Assembly (NCBI GenBank): GCA_045863055.1 | Contig: BTUW01000024.1 | Location: forward strand, 1 to 64,000 | Source: UTCHB3 sp008363265 | Lineage (GTDB): Bacteria; Bacteroidota; Ignavibacteria; Ignavibacteriales; Ignavibacteriaceae | Reading direction: 5' to 3' | DNA: 64,000 nt | In this document: piece by piece, positions 18,874 through 27,187 of the stretch | Numbering within the stretch: position 1 is the stretch's first letter | Layout: every line of letters begins with the position of its first letter | Translations under genes and position numbers: made by a program | Notes under the pieces: model-generated | The model's database searches: none | Told to the model about the DNA's origin: nothing | What the model saw: only the letters and a program-made list of their open reading frames with translations

Positions 18874-19538
18874 AAAAACAGGTTTATATCTACAGATCAT
18901 TCGAACGCTTCTGGCACTGGACTCAAGCCTTCCTCATCTTTTTTCTGGCCGCGACCGGTTTCGAAGTGCATGGCTCGTTTACCTTTTTTGGGTATCAAAA
19001 CGCGGTCGAGTACCACAACATCGCCGCCTATGCATTTATTGTACTTATTGCATTTGCCATATTCTGGCACTTCTCAACCGGTGAGTGGAAGCAGTATCTG
19101 CCGACCTTTACTAACATTAAAGCCCAGATAAACTTCTATCTGATCGGCATTTTCAGCAACGCGCCACATCCTACAAAGAAAACGGTGCTCAGCAAGCTAA
19201 ACCCGCTTCAGAGACTCGTTTATCTCGGTCTTAAGCTCCTAGTAATACCTGTCATGGTCATCTCCGGGCTTCTCTATATGTTCTACCGCTACCCGCAGAA
19301 GGGAAGTGTCGTCGGACTGAACCTCGAGACGATCGAACCGATAGCGCTATTCCACACGGCCGGTGCCTTTGCCCTCATCGCTTTCATTGTCGTGCACCTT
19401 TACCTGATAACGACTGGTCATAAACCGACAACAAACCTTAAAGCGATGATCACGGGATATGAGGAATTGGACGATGACCAGGGTGAAAAGCCGGAGAAAA
19501 CAACAACCGCCCCTGAACCCGTAAAAACTGAAAATTGA
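18870..19538 (+). CDS. Cytochrome b subunit partnering the octahaem cytochrome
   Basis: A 222-aa membrane cytochrome b of the Ni/Fe-hydrogenase/thiosulfate-reductase type: SFERFWHWTQAFLIFFLAATG in helix 1 with a haem-ligand His, VEYHNIAAYAFIVLIAFAIFWHFS in helix 2, a third helix LGLKLLVIPVMVISGLLYMFY and a fourth ALFHTAGAFALIAFIVVHLYLI. It overlaps the upstream cytochrome by the ATGA junction. Its likely job is to take electrons from menaquinol and pass them to the octahaem protein. The last 30 residues are hydrophilic and Glu/Lys-rich. Confidence 0.92.
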   Translation: MKKQVYIYRSFERFWHWTQAFLIFFLAATGFEVHGSFTFFGYQNAVEYHNIAAYAFIVLIAFAIFWHFSTGEWKQYLPTFTNIKAQINFYLIGIFSNAPHPTKKTVLSKLNPLQRLVYLGLKLLVIPVMVISGLLYMFYRYPQKGSVVGLNLETIEPIALFHTAGAFALIAFIVVHLYLITTGHKPTTNLKAMITGYEELDDDQGEKPEKTTTAPEPVKTEN

Positions 19539-19546
19539 GGACCACG

Positions 19547-20074
19547 ATGAACGAAACTAAATATATGAATCCTTATCTGGCAGGCTTCTTCCTGGGCCTG
19601 CTTCTGCTGATCACCATTTTTATCACCGGCCGGGGCCTCGGTGCCAGCGGCGCGGTTAAAAGCGGAGTTATAGCCACAGTAACCTCAGTGGCTCCCGCGC
19701 ACACACAGGACTCAAAATTCTACAGCGAGTACATGAAAGAGCACGACGACAACCCCCTGAAGAACTGGCTGGTGTTCGAAGTGCTGGGGGTTATCTTTGG
19801 TGCCTTCATTTCAGGACTCGTATCTAACAGGCTTAACTTTACCCTCGAAAAAATACCGACCGTAACCACCAAAACCCGTGTGATAACCGCTCTCATAGGA
19901 GGTGCCCTCTTCGGACTCGGTTCGCAACTCGGTCGCGGATGCACCAGCGGCTCCGCCCTCAGTGGTATGGCGGTTCTCTCGGCAGGAGGCCTGATCACAA
20001 TGTTCGCGATCTTCGGCGGGGCATATGCCTTCGCTTGGTTCTTCCGTAAATTATGGCTGGAAGGAGGTAAATAA
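19547..20074 (+). CDS. YeeE/YedE (TsuA-like) sulfur transporter, N-half type
   Basis: About 175 aa from ATG 19547, preceded by GAGG at 19537-19540; a TTG at 19535 overlapping the upstream stop is less likely. It has four to five membrane segments and the motif GSQLGRGCTSGSALSG (Cys near 132), the conserved GxGC-SG signature of YeeE/YedE proteins. TsuA of this family imports thiosulfate through a relay of cysteines. Here a periplasmic loop (about 50-70, AHTQDSKFYSEYMKEH) is inserted after the first helix. It abuts the second YeeE gene with a one-base overlap (TAATG), so the two short proteins probably form one two-part transporter. Confidence 0.88.
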   Translation: MNETKYMNPYLAGFFLGLLLLITIFITGRGLGASGAVKSGVIATVTSVAPAHTQDSKFYSEYMKEHDDNPLKNWLVFEVLGVIFGAFISGLVSNRLNFTLEKIPTVTTKTRVITALIGGALFGLGSQLGRGCTSGSALSGMAVLSAGGLITMFAIFGGAYAFAWFFRKLWLEGGK

Positions 20075-21258
20075 TGGGACCGTTAGTACCTGACTTCATC
20101 GGAAACGAACTTAACTTTGTTGTGGCTATCCTTATTGGGATCGGCTTCGGCTTCATTCTCGAACAGGCGGGCTTTTCAACCTCGAAGAAACTCGTCGGCC
20201 TCTTCTACGGATACGATTTCACAGTACTCCGTGTGTTCTTTACTGCCGGCATCACCGCTATGATAGGAGTGGTTGCTCTTGGTCATTTTGGGATGCTCGA
20301 TCTCAGTCTTATATATGTGAACCCTACATTCCTCTGGTCCGCTATTGTCGGCGGACTCATAATGGGGCTCGGCTTCGTGATAGGCGGATTCTGTCCCGGC
20401 ACCAGCGTCTGCGCGGCTGCGATCGGTAAGATCGACGCGATGATCTTCGTGCTTGGCGGTTTCATCGGCGTCTTCATATTTGCCGAAGGTTACCCCATGT
20501 TCGAAGAACTCTACAAAGCAGAGAACCTTGGTTTCATTACCATTTACGACCTCACCGGCACTTCACAGGGACTTTTTGCTTTCGGAATGACCACAATGGC
20601 AGTCGGTGCCTTCTGGTTCACCACATGGGTAGAGAAAAAGGTAAACAAGAAAGAGAATCCCGAACTGCAGCCAAAAAAGATCTATCTCGGTCTTGGTCTC
20701 ACCCTCTTCGTTCTCGGATTCTTCACTCTCTTCATGCCCGAGAGAAGAACAGAATTGCTTGCTGACGCGTCAGTGGCCGCTACTTCAGTCGAAACCAACA
20801 CAATGAGCGTCGATGAACTCGCTTTTAGACTTCTCGACAAAGATAAAAAGCTTCAGATAATCGACCTTCGGACCGCGAAGGAATTCGATAAGTTCTCCCT
20901 CCCCGGCGCAACGAACATGACTTTCGACGAGCTTTTCGGAAAGGACGCGCATAAAGTTCTCGCTCTTAAACACAAAAAGACCCTCTTCATCGCTAACAGC
21001 GAAGCCGATGAGAGGAAGGCCGCGTTCATAGCCTCCGAACTTGGTTACAACAACTTCTCGATCCTCGAAGGTGGACTTGCGACATTCAAAAAAGAAATTC
21101 TTGAATACAAATCAGACAAGGAACCAACCACCCGCCAGGAGAAAGACACCCATATCTTCCGCGTCCGGGCCGCCAAAGAGCTCCCCGCTTTGATCGCCGC
21201 CGCCAAGAAATCCGCCGCGCCCAAGAAAAAATCCACCCGCGTTATTGGGGGATGTTAG
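20074..21258 (+). CDS. YeeE/YedE transporter fused to a rhodanese-like domain without the catalytic Cys
   Basis: A 394-aa protein. Residues 1-220 form a YeeE/YedE membrane domain with GGFCPGTSVCAAAIG (Cys 107 and 113), the counterpart of the GCTSG motif in the preceding gene. Residues 245-345 form a rhodanese-like domain: LQIIDLRTAKEFDKFSLPGATN and LEGGLATFKK fit the fold, but the active-site loop is FIANSEADERKA, with no cysteine where the persulfide Cys belongs. A Lys/Ala-rich tail ends in VIGGC, so a Cys is the very last residue (394). This may replace the missing rhodanese Cys as a sulfur acceptor; that is inference. AAGGAGG precedes the start. Confidence 0.9.
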   Translation: MGPLVPDFIGNELNFVVAILIGIGFGFILEQAGFSTSKKLVGLFYGYDFTVLRVFFTAGITAMIGVVALGHFGMLDLSLIYVNPTFLWSAIVGGLIMGLGFVIGGFCPGTSVCAAAIGKIDAMIFVLGGFIGVFIFAEGYPMFEELYKAENLGFITIYDLTGTSQGLFAFGMTTMAVGAFWFTTWVEKKVNKKENPELQPKKIYLGLGLTLFVLGFFTLFMPERRTELLADASVAATSVETNTMSVDELAFRLLDKDKKLQIIDLRTAKEFDKFSLPGATNMTFDELFGKDAHKVLALKHKKTLFIANSEADERKAAFIASELGYNNFSILEGGLATFKKEILEYKSDKEPTTRQEKDTHIFRVRAAKELPALIAAAKKSAAPKKKSTRVIGGC

Positions 21259-21297
21259 GTATTAGGTATTATTGGATATGCAGACCTAACCAATAGG

Positions 21298-21482
21298 ACA
21301 AGCCTTCTGGCTTGTTTGGACCGGTTGACTAAAAAATAGAATTGCCCTTTAGGGCCGAAAATAACATTTTCGGCTCTGAAGGGCGATATATCGTGTAACA
21401 TCTTAAGCGATCACACCTTTGCTATCAGGTAATTGAGGGATTACCGACAGTCGGAGCCTGAAAGGTGTTCGGTATAAGATGT
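21298..21482. repeat. Block of structured inverted repeats in a 329-bp intergenic region
   Basis: This gap (21259-21587) has no credible gene but three stacked structures. ACAAGCC/GGCTTGT forms a 7-bp hairpin at 21298-21315. A 19-bp stem (21344-21362 with 21366-21384) has 17 Watson-Crick and two G-U pairs and a 3-nt loop. A nested element spans 21398-21482: ACATCTTA with TAAGATGT (21398-21405/21475-21482), ACACCTTT with AAAGGTGT (21413-21420/21461-21468), CAGG with CCTG (21426-21429/21457-21460), and an inner GGTAAT/ATTACC. The G-U pairs in the second stem favour an RNA role or a decayed palindromic mobile element. The first hairpin could terminate the sulfur operon. Confidence 0.55.
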
Positions 21483-21587
21483 AAGGTGTTATTCCTTAAG
21501 AAAATGGAATCATCCTGCAAATCCTTAAATCCTGTAAATCCTGATTCGGACATCTTCAATTTCATCCATCAGCCTTCATCCCTATCC

Positions 21588-23441
21588 TCACATTCCATAA
21601 TTAAGGTTCAGCCTCACCATCAATCCGGGTTCATAAACCTTGAAGCCGGCTTTGAACGGATCACGGAAATATGATAGATGCGACTGATAATTGGCATTGG
21701 TGATGTTCTCAACCTCGAGGGAGGCTTTTATCCCTCTGAACTCACCTGAGACACCCGCGTCAAGGCGGTTCCAGGCAGGAGTAACGGTTTCGCTCACAGC
21801 CGCGTCAACCCTTGTCTGGCCATCCGACCAGGTGTGCCTTACAAAGAATACCATGTCCATCCATTTCGGTGAAGTAAGTTTCGTAACCACCTTCAACGGC
21901 AGGATCTCGGCGAGTGGCGTTGCATCACTTCTGTTCTCCGCCCATGTGTATGACGCGAGAATTTCGATGAACCTGTACTCAAGACCAAAATTCACGCCTG
22001 CCAGCATCGCGTTGATGTTGCGGTAGGTGACGAAGTTTGTTCCGCCCGCGGCTTTCCGGTCGAGATAGACATAGTTCGCGACATGATTCGCGTACAGTTC
22101 GAGTCTCGCGATCTTGCTAAGAAGTGTCGCCCGGAGGCCGGTCTTCAGCGGCTGATCAAGGTTTGGATTCCCCACCCACGATGAACCTGTCGGTGCCCTT
22201 CTAACGGCAACGAAAAGGGCTTCCGTTTCCGGTAGTTCAGCCGCTGCCTCAGCCATCACGCCGAAAGCGAACTCAGAGCCTATCGCCTGTGAGTAGGCGG
22301 CACTCAGCCCCACAACCGGGAAGAGAGCCGTGGTCTTCGGATCGCTCCAGACGCGCTGGTAGTAGCTCTTCACTTCCTCTTTATCGAGATTGAAGTAAGA
22401 AACCCCCGCCTTGCCACCGAAAGTGAAATCACCAGTCTTGATCTGATGCGAAAGCGACGCAAAATACTGATTTACACCCGGCATAAGGGCGTTGTTTATC
22501 AGCATCGTCGGCATTTTGATGAAATTATCCGAGTTCCACTTCCTGAAGTACGCCTCATAGAAACTGCCGACCACTCCGATTGTCAGGTTTCTGGCATCGG
22601 TTTCCATCTGCATCATCGAGACACGGAGGTCGTTGTTCATCAGATGGCTGGTGTAGTTGGCGTAGATCTTGTGACCCTTGTATGAGATGTTCGCGCTGAA
22701 AAGGCGGTTGAACCTCTCATCCATCTGCAGGTAAGGGAATGTAATGTTCTCGGTGTAGGCCACCGACGCGCCGTACCTTAAGTTACCTGTTTCACCCTGA
22801 TACGACACTTCCGCGAGGGTAAAATTGTAGTTGTCTTTGTAGCCGTAAAGCTCGTTGAAGGCCTTGCCGTCACCGTTGGTGTAGGGGGAGCCTTTAACGA
22901 AGTGGAGGGAGAGGCGGTTGTCCTTCATTCCCCCCGCGACCGAAAGGTCGAGTGCCGATGAAGCACCGGCTACACCTCCCGCGCTCGCGAGAATAAAGGG
23001 CTCTTTACCGGGACTCTTTCTGTGGAGGGAAATAACACCGCCGAGACCCGACTGAAGGCCGCTCGATCCTTTAAGGAGCTCAAGTGTCTCCATTTCAAGC
23101 GGATTTATCCTCGAAACGGGGGCATCCATCCGGTTAACGCACGCGGGGTGAAACCGTTCGCCGTCGATCACGATGCTGATATCACCTTTCTTCAGACCGT
23201 CAGAATAAACATCCTGAGCAAAGAAAACGCCTTTTTTTATGAGTGAGATCCCCCCGTAAGCGAGGAGGTTCTCGAGGTTATCCCTCTGGATCGTGAGGGA
23301 ATTGCTGTAAAGCTCCATTTTCTTTCCCGTGATATCAACGGGATCGAACCAATAGACCTTCATGCTGTCGCCATTCTGCCCGGATGCGAGGAACGGCAAA
23401 AGAAGCGACAGGGTAAAATAATTCCATTTCAAGCGGAACAT
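21588..23441 (-). CDS. TonB-dependent outer-membrane receptor with a copper-type CxxxM/HxM motif
   Basis: A 617-aa receptor with a signal peptide ending near SGQ (residue 21), a plug domain (about 35-140; NLENLLAYGGISLI, LELLKGSSGLQSGLGG) and a 22-strand-type barrel ending in LNLNYGM. C101 and M105 (HPACVNRM) form CxxxM in the plug and H266/M268 (SHLM) form HxM in the barrel, with more Met at 276-279. This combination and spacing recall OprC/NosA copper receptors, in which those residues bind copper. It is short for the class, with no carboxypeptidase-like N-domain. A small Cys-rich membrane protein precedes it in the same operon. Copper import is inferred. Confidence 0.85.
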   Translation of the reverse strand: MFRLKWNYFTLSLLLPFLASGQNGDSMKVYWFDPVDITGKKMELYSNSLTIQRDNLENLLAYGGISLIKKGVFFAQDVYSDGLKKGDISIVIDGERFHPACVNRMDAPVSRINPLEMETLELLKGSSGLQSGLGGVISLHRKSPGKEPFILASAGGVAGASSALDLSVAGGMKDNRLSLHFVKGSPYTNGDGKAFNELYGYKDNYNFTLAEVSYQGETGNLRYGASVAYTENITFPYLQMDERFNRLFSANISYKGHKIYANYTSHLMNNDLRVSMMQMETDARNLTIGVVGSFYEAYFRKWNSDNFIKMPTMLINNALMPGVNQYFASLSHQIKTGDFTFGGKAGVSYFNLDKEEVKSYYQRVWSDPKTTALFPVVGLSAAYSQAIGSEFAFGVMAEAAAELPETEALFVAVRRAPTGSSWVGNPNLDQPLKTGLRATLLSKIARLELYANHVANYVYLDRKAAGGTNFVTYRNINAMLAGVNFGLEYRFIEILASYTWAENRSDATPLAEILPLKVVTKLTSPKWMDMVFFVRHTWSDGQTRVDAAVSETVTPAWNRLDAGVSGEFRGIKASLEVENITNANYQSHLSYFRDPFKAGFKVYEPGLMVRLNLNYGM

Positions 23442-23490
23442 CTGTATCCTCTCGTTAAATTGATAAAGAGTTATCTAACTTGTTAAGGGA

Positions 23491-23880
23491 TCAGATCTTC
23501 GGAGGTGGTGCCGAGGGGCGAGCAGCGCGGGCAAGCAGCGCGCCGGGGTTGGTGGCAAAATAATCGAAATTTCCCGTTCCCGGGGTGGGAACTGTCGCCG
23601 TTATCAGAATCGAGGGGGGTAGCTCTTTTTGATCGGGGCGTTCCCCTTTCGGCGGAAGTTTTTCGTCGTTGTTTTCTTCGACAACCACTTTTTCGAGGTT
23701 ATCGGTGAGTACACAACTGCCGCAGCAGTCGTTAACCTCTTCATCCTTTTCAACGCACAACTCCTCCACGATATAGTCGTAGTTCACCAGCCAGTCGATG
23801 AACGGACCGGTTATACGGAGGTAAGTTAGCGTTACAGTGACCAGCACGAAGACCGTGACGGCCATTCTGAAAAATGACAT
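23491..23880 (-). CDS. Small membrane protein with a Cys-rich segment, copper-receptor neighbour
   Basis: About 129 aa from ATG 23880 (a TTG two codons earlier is possible). One N-terminal membrane helix (FFRMAVTVFVLVTVTLTYL) is followed by VEELCVEKDEEVNDCCGSCVL, four cysteines in a short stretch, then an acidic/proline-rich linker and a tail PSAPPPKI. Similar one-helix proteins with a LC-x(n)-C-x-G-x-C pattern often precede TonB receptors in Bacteroidota; I know no assigned function. It lies 49 bases upstream of the receptor on the same strand, so a metal-handling role (for example handing copper on in the periplasm) is plausible but inferred. Confidence 0.7.
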   Translation of the reverse strand: MSFFRMAVTVFVLVTVTLTYLRITGPFIDWLVNYDYIVEELCVEKDEEVNDCCGSCVLTDNLEKVVVEENNDEKLPPKGERPDQKELPPSILITATVPTPGTGNFDYFATNPGALLARAARPSAPPPKI

Positions 23881-24043
23881 TTGCAAAATTTCAAAAAGGA
23901 TAAAATAGTCTGCTTAAAAATAATCAATCCCGTTCAGATATTTAAGAATTTCTGTTAAACTTTTTTAGTGATCGATTTCAGGGAGGGGAGTTACCCGAAT
24001 ATTGAATATCTTTACTTCCCGAAAAAATTAAAACTTTAGAGAG

Positions 24044-25462
24044 ATGAGCAAGCAAGAGCAGAAGGAAACGGCTTTAAGCATAGCCAGTTTTTTACCCGCA
24101 ACCATAACACCACCGCACGCACTCGAAATTGAACAGCTGGTCCTCGGAGCGATACTTATCGACCCCGAATCGATCAACAAGGCGGTTTCGGTTATCGAGA
24201 AAGACGCGTTCTACAAACCGGCACATCAGTTGATCTTCAGCGCGATGGTCAACCTGTACAACGAGCGTGAACCCGTGGACGTTTCGACGATCTTCAACGA
24301 ACTGATGCGAACTAAAAAGCTTGAGGAAGTTGGAGGGTTGGTATACCTTTCGGAGCTCGGAAACAACATTTCTTCTGCCGCCAATATTGAGTACCACCTT
24401 AAAATTCTGGTTGAAAAGAAGATCCTTCGCGACCTGATCGCTGTATCACACGCGATCGCCGGCCGTGCCTATGCCGCCGAGGACACCGCGCTGAAGATAC
24501 TCGACGAGGCGGAGACAAAGATCTTTCAGATCTCGGAAACACGGTCGAAAAAGACATATATCGACATGAAAAGGGCGGTCACCCAGACGATCGAGTATAT
24601 CGAAGTGGTGCACAACAAAACCGCCGCGGGTGTTGTGGGTGTACCCACCGGCTTCTACGATCTCGACGATTTTCTCGGTGGTTTTCAGAACTCCGATCTT
24701 ATCATTCTTGCCGCCCGTCCCTCGATGGGGAAAACGGCGCTCGCCCTCTCCTTTGCCAGAAACGCGGCGGTGCTTCACAAACTTCCCGTGGCGGTATTCT
24801 CACTCGAAATGGCGACAACTCAGCTTGTGACCCGTCTGATCTGCGCAGAGGCGATGATCCCGGGACAGAACCTCCGTAAAGGGAGGATGACCGCAGAGGA
24901 GCACTCCAGAATAGCAAAATATGGCGGACAGCTTGCCGAGGCACCGATCTACATAGACGATATGCCGGGGCAGACAGTGCTCGAGATCAGGGCAAAATCG
25001 AGAAGGCTAAAAGCAGAATATGGAATTAAACTTATCGTGATCGATTACCTCCAGCTTATGCAGGGGCACACCGACACCGAAAGCCGCGAACGGGAAATAT
25101 CGATGATATCACGGTCGCTGAAAGGTTTGGCAAAGGATCTTGATATACCGATCATTGCGCTTTCACAGCTGAACCGTGAGTCGGAAAAGAGGGTTGACAA
25201 GCGCCCGATGCTCTCCGATCTCAGGGAGTCGGGTTCGATCGAGCAGGACGCGGATGTGGTTATGTTCATCCATCGCCCCGAATATTACGGCAAGGATGTT
25301 GATTCGGATGGAAATTCATTGAAGGGTGTTGCGGAAGTGATCATCGCCAAGCACCGTAACGGCCCCGTCGGTGATGTAAAACTGAAATTTCATCACGAGT
25401 ACACCAAGTTCGATAACCTGCAGCACTTCTCCCCCTACGCGGGGAACGCGAACCCGATATAA
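24044..25462 (+). CDS. dnaB: Replicative DNA helicase DnaB
   Basis: A 472-aa hexameric helicase. The N-terminal domain (about 20-125) reads HALEIEQLVLGAILIDPESI. The C-terminal RecA-like domain has Walker A ARPSMGKTALALS near 228, VFSLEMATTQLVTRL (motif H1a region), LIVIDYLQLMQG (Walker B) near 335 and LSQLNRESEKRVDKRP near 375, all standard DnaB. No intein is present. The helicase unwinds DNA ahead of the replisome. It is a stand-alone gene here, with the TcmP locus 120 bases downstream. Confidence 0.98.
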   Translation: MSKQEQKETALSIASFLPATITPPHALEIEQLVLGAILIDPESINKAVSVIEKDAFYKPAHQLIFSAMVNLYNEREPVDVSTIFNELMRTKKLEEVGGLVYLSELGNNISSAANIEYHLKILVEKKILRDLIAVSHAIAGRAYAAEDTALKILDEAETKIFQISETRSKKTYIDMKRAVTQTIEYIEVVHNKTAAGVVGVPTGFYDLDDFLGGFQNSDLIILAARPSMGKTALALSFARNAAVLHKLPVAVFSLEMATTQLVTRLICAEAMIPGQNLRKGRMTAEEHSRIAKYGGQLAEAPIYIDDMPGQTVLEIRAKSRRLKAEYGIKLIVIDYLQLMQGHTDTESREREISMISRSLKGLAKDLDIPIIALSQLNRESEKRVDKRPMLSDLRESGSIEQDADVVMFIHRPEYYGKDVDSDGNSLKGVAEVIIAKHRNGPVGDVKLKFHHEYTKFDNLQHFSPYAGNANPI

Positions 25463-25583
25463 TCCGTCATATTCCAGGATGTGAGACAGGGTAAATTGTA
25501 TATAAGGGTTGTTTGTGGAGTCTTTTGATTTTCCTAATTTAACTTCAGGAAAAAACTGATTTATTCTTTTTAAAGGACCCTTT

Positions 25584-26458
25584 ATGAGCGGGAAATTTGG
25601 CGGAAACTGGACAATCAAAAAACTGAATACCCTTAGGGACTATTTGATCGCGTACAAAAAGATCTTTGACGCAAATCCTAAAGCACAACACCTAAGAACC
25701 CACTATATTGATGCTTTTGCAGGCGAGGGCGACCTTGTTTTCGGATCATCAACCGAAGAGACCCTGTTCGATATACCCACCAACCACCCGGGAAGTGTGA
25801 AAATTGCGTTAAGTATTCCAAGTCCCTTCCACAAATATCATTTCATCGAAAAAGATAAAAACAGATACGAAAAACTATTGGGACTCAATGACGAATTTCC
25901 ACATTTGAGCGATCGTATCAGTATTCAACATGGCGACTGTCGCGACGAACTTATTAAAACTCTTGAATCTCTCGATAAAAGAAAAGACAGGGCAGTGGTT
26001 TTTCTTGATCCCTACGGCATGCAGATGGAGTTTGATCTTCTTCAGAAAATAGCCAAGACAGAAGTTGTAGATCTATGGTTGCTTGTGCCTCACGCGATAG
26101 GATTCATGCGACAACTTACGAAGAGTGGAGAGATTATTTCTGACCTGAAAGCCAAACTTGATCGCGTTTTCGGTGAGAGTACCTGGTATGAGAAATTTAA
26201 CTCAGAATTAAAAATTGAGAATTTGTTTGGGGAAGAGGAAACGGTTATTAATAAGAAAGTAAACGAGCGGGATCTTGCTGAATACTATAATTCCAGACTC
26301 AACGATATATTTGTTGATGTCGCTCCAATCCTTCTGTATTGAAAAACAACTCAAATGTTCCTATATTCATTCTTTGTTTTGCGTCTTCAAATCCGAAAGG
26401 TGCGAAAACAGCAATAAAGATCGCTAAATATTTACTGGAAAAGAAACATGGCAGATAA
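25584..26458 (+). pseudogene. tcmP: Three-Cys-motif partner protein TcmP, broken by a one-base frameshift
   Basis: From ATG 25584 (ribosome site AAAGGA) the frame reads GKFGGNWTIKKLNTLRDYLIAY, HYIDAFAGEGD, HFIEKDKNRYEKL and VVFLDPYGMQMEFDLL, the known TcmP pattern, and then stops at 26342 after 252 aa. The other frame immediately continues with VLKNNSNVPIFILCFASSNP and KGAKTAIKIAKYLLEKK to a TAA at 26456-26458, which is the expected TcmP C-terminus. Adding one A to the AA at 26327-26328 restores a 291-aa protein, a normal length. The restored stop overlaps the start of the next gene by 11 bases, as for a coupled pair. So this is either a fresh inactivating mutation or a sequencing error. Confidence 0.88.
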
Positions 26459-27167
26459 GAGTGGAATAGAGTGGACAGACGCGACTTGGAATCCTGTGAC
26501 CGGGTGTGACAAGATCAGCCCGGGCTGCAAGAATTGCTATGCCGAAAAGATGGCGAATAGATTGAAATTGATGCGACAGGAGAACTATCGCAACGGCTTT
26601 AGATTAACACTTCAACCTCAGGCACTGGAAATTCCATTGAAATGGCGATCACCTCGGATGATCTTTGTCAATTCGATGAGCGACCTCTTCCACCATGATG
26701 TCCCCCTGAGTTATATTAAGGAGGTTTTTCGCGTGATGAATCAAGCAAATCATCATGTTTTTCAGGTTCTGACCAAAAGACACGAGAGATTGCTTGAAGT
26801 TCATGCTGAATTGACATGGACAGAAAATATCTGGATGGGTGTCAGCGTTGAATCTCAAACTTTTGTAAAAAGAGTGGATTATTTACGCCAAACCGGGGCA
26901 AAGACCAAATTCTTATCCATCGAACCTTTAATTGGTGAGATATTAAAACTTGATTTGGCAGGAATAGATTGGGTAATAGTTGGCGGCGAATCGGGTCATA
27001 AAGCCCGTCCGATGAAAGAAGAATGGGTGCTTCAGTTAAGAGATTTGTGCGAGAACGCTAATGTCCCGTTTTTCTTCAAGCAGTGGGGTGGTGTCCAAAA
27101 AAACAAGACAGGCAGGGAACTGCAAGGCCGAACCTACAACGCAATGCCCTCCACATTTTCACTTTAA
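26448..27167 (+). CDS. Three-Cys-motif DUF5131 (phage Gp37/Gp68-like) protein
   Basis: A 239-aa protein of the Gp37/Gp68 family. The three-Cys motif TGCDKISPGCKNCYAE near residue 20 (C-x6-C-x2-C) resembles a radical-SAM-type iron-sulfur site. Further family marks are GIEWTDATWNPVTGC at the start, FVNSMSDLFH, FQVLTKRHERL, WMGVSVESQ and VIVGGESGHKARPM. The family nearly always lies beside tcmP, as here. It is found in phages and genomic islands; the reaction is not established, but nucleic-acid repair or modification has been suggested by the fold. This gene is intact, although its partner is frameshifted. Confidence 0.9.
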   Translation: MADKSGIEWTDATWNPVTGCDKISPGCKNCYAEKMANRLKLMRQENYRNGFRLTLQPQALEIPLKWRSPRMIFVNSMSDLFHHDVPLSYIKEVFRVMNQANHHVFQVLTKRHERLLEVHAELTWTENIWMGVSVESQTFVKRVDYLRQTGAKTKFLSIEPLIGEILKLDLAGIDWVIVGGESGHKARPMKEEWVLQLRDLCENANVPFFFKQWGGVQKNKTGRELQGRTYNAMPSTFSL

Positions 27168-27187
27168 ATATTGAAACCTAAGAGACT

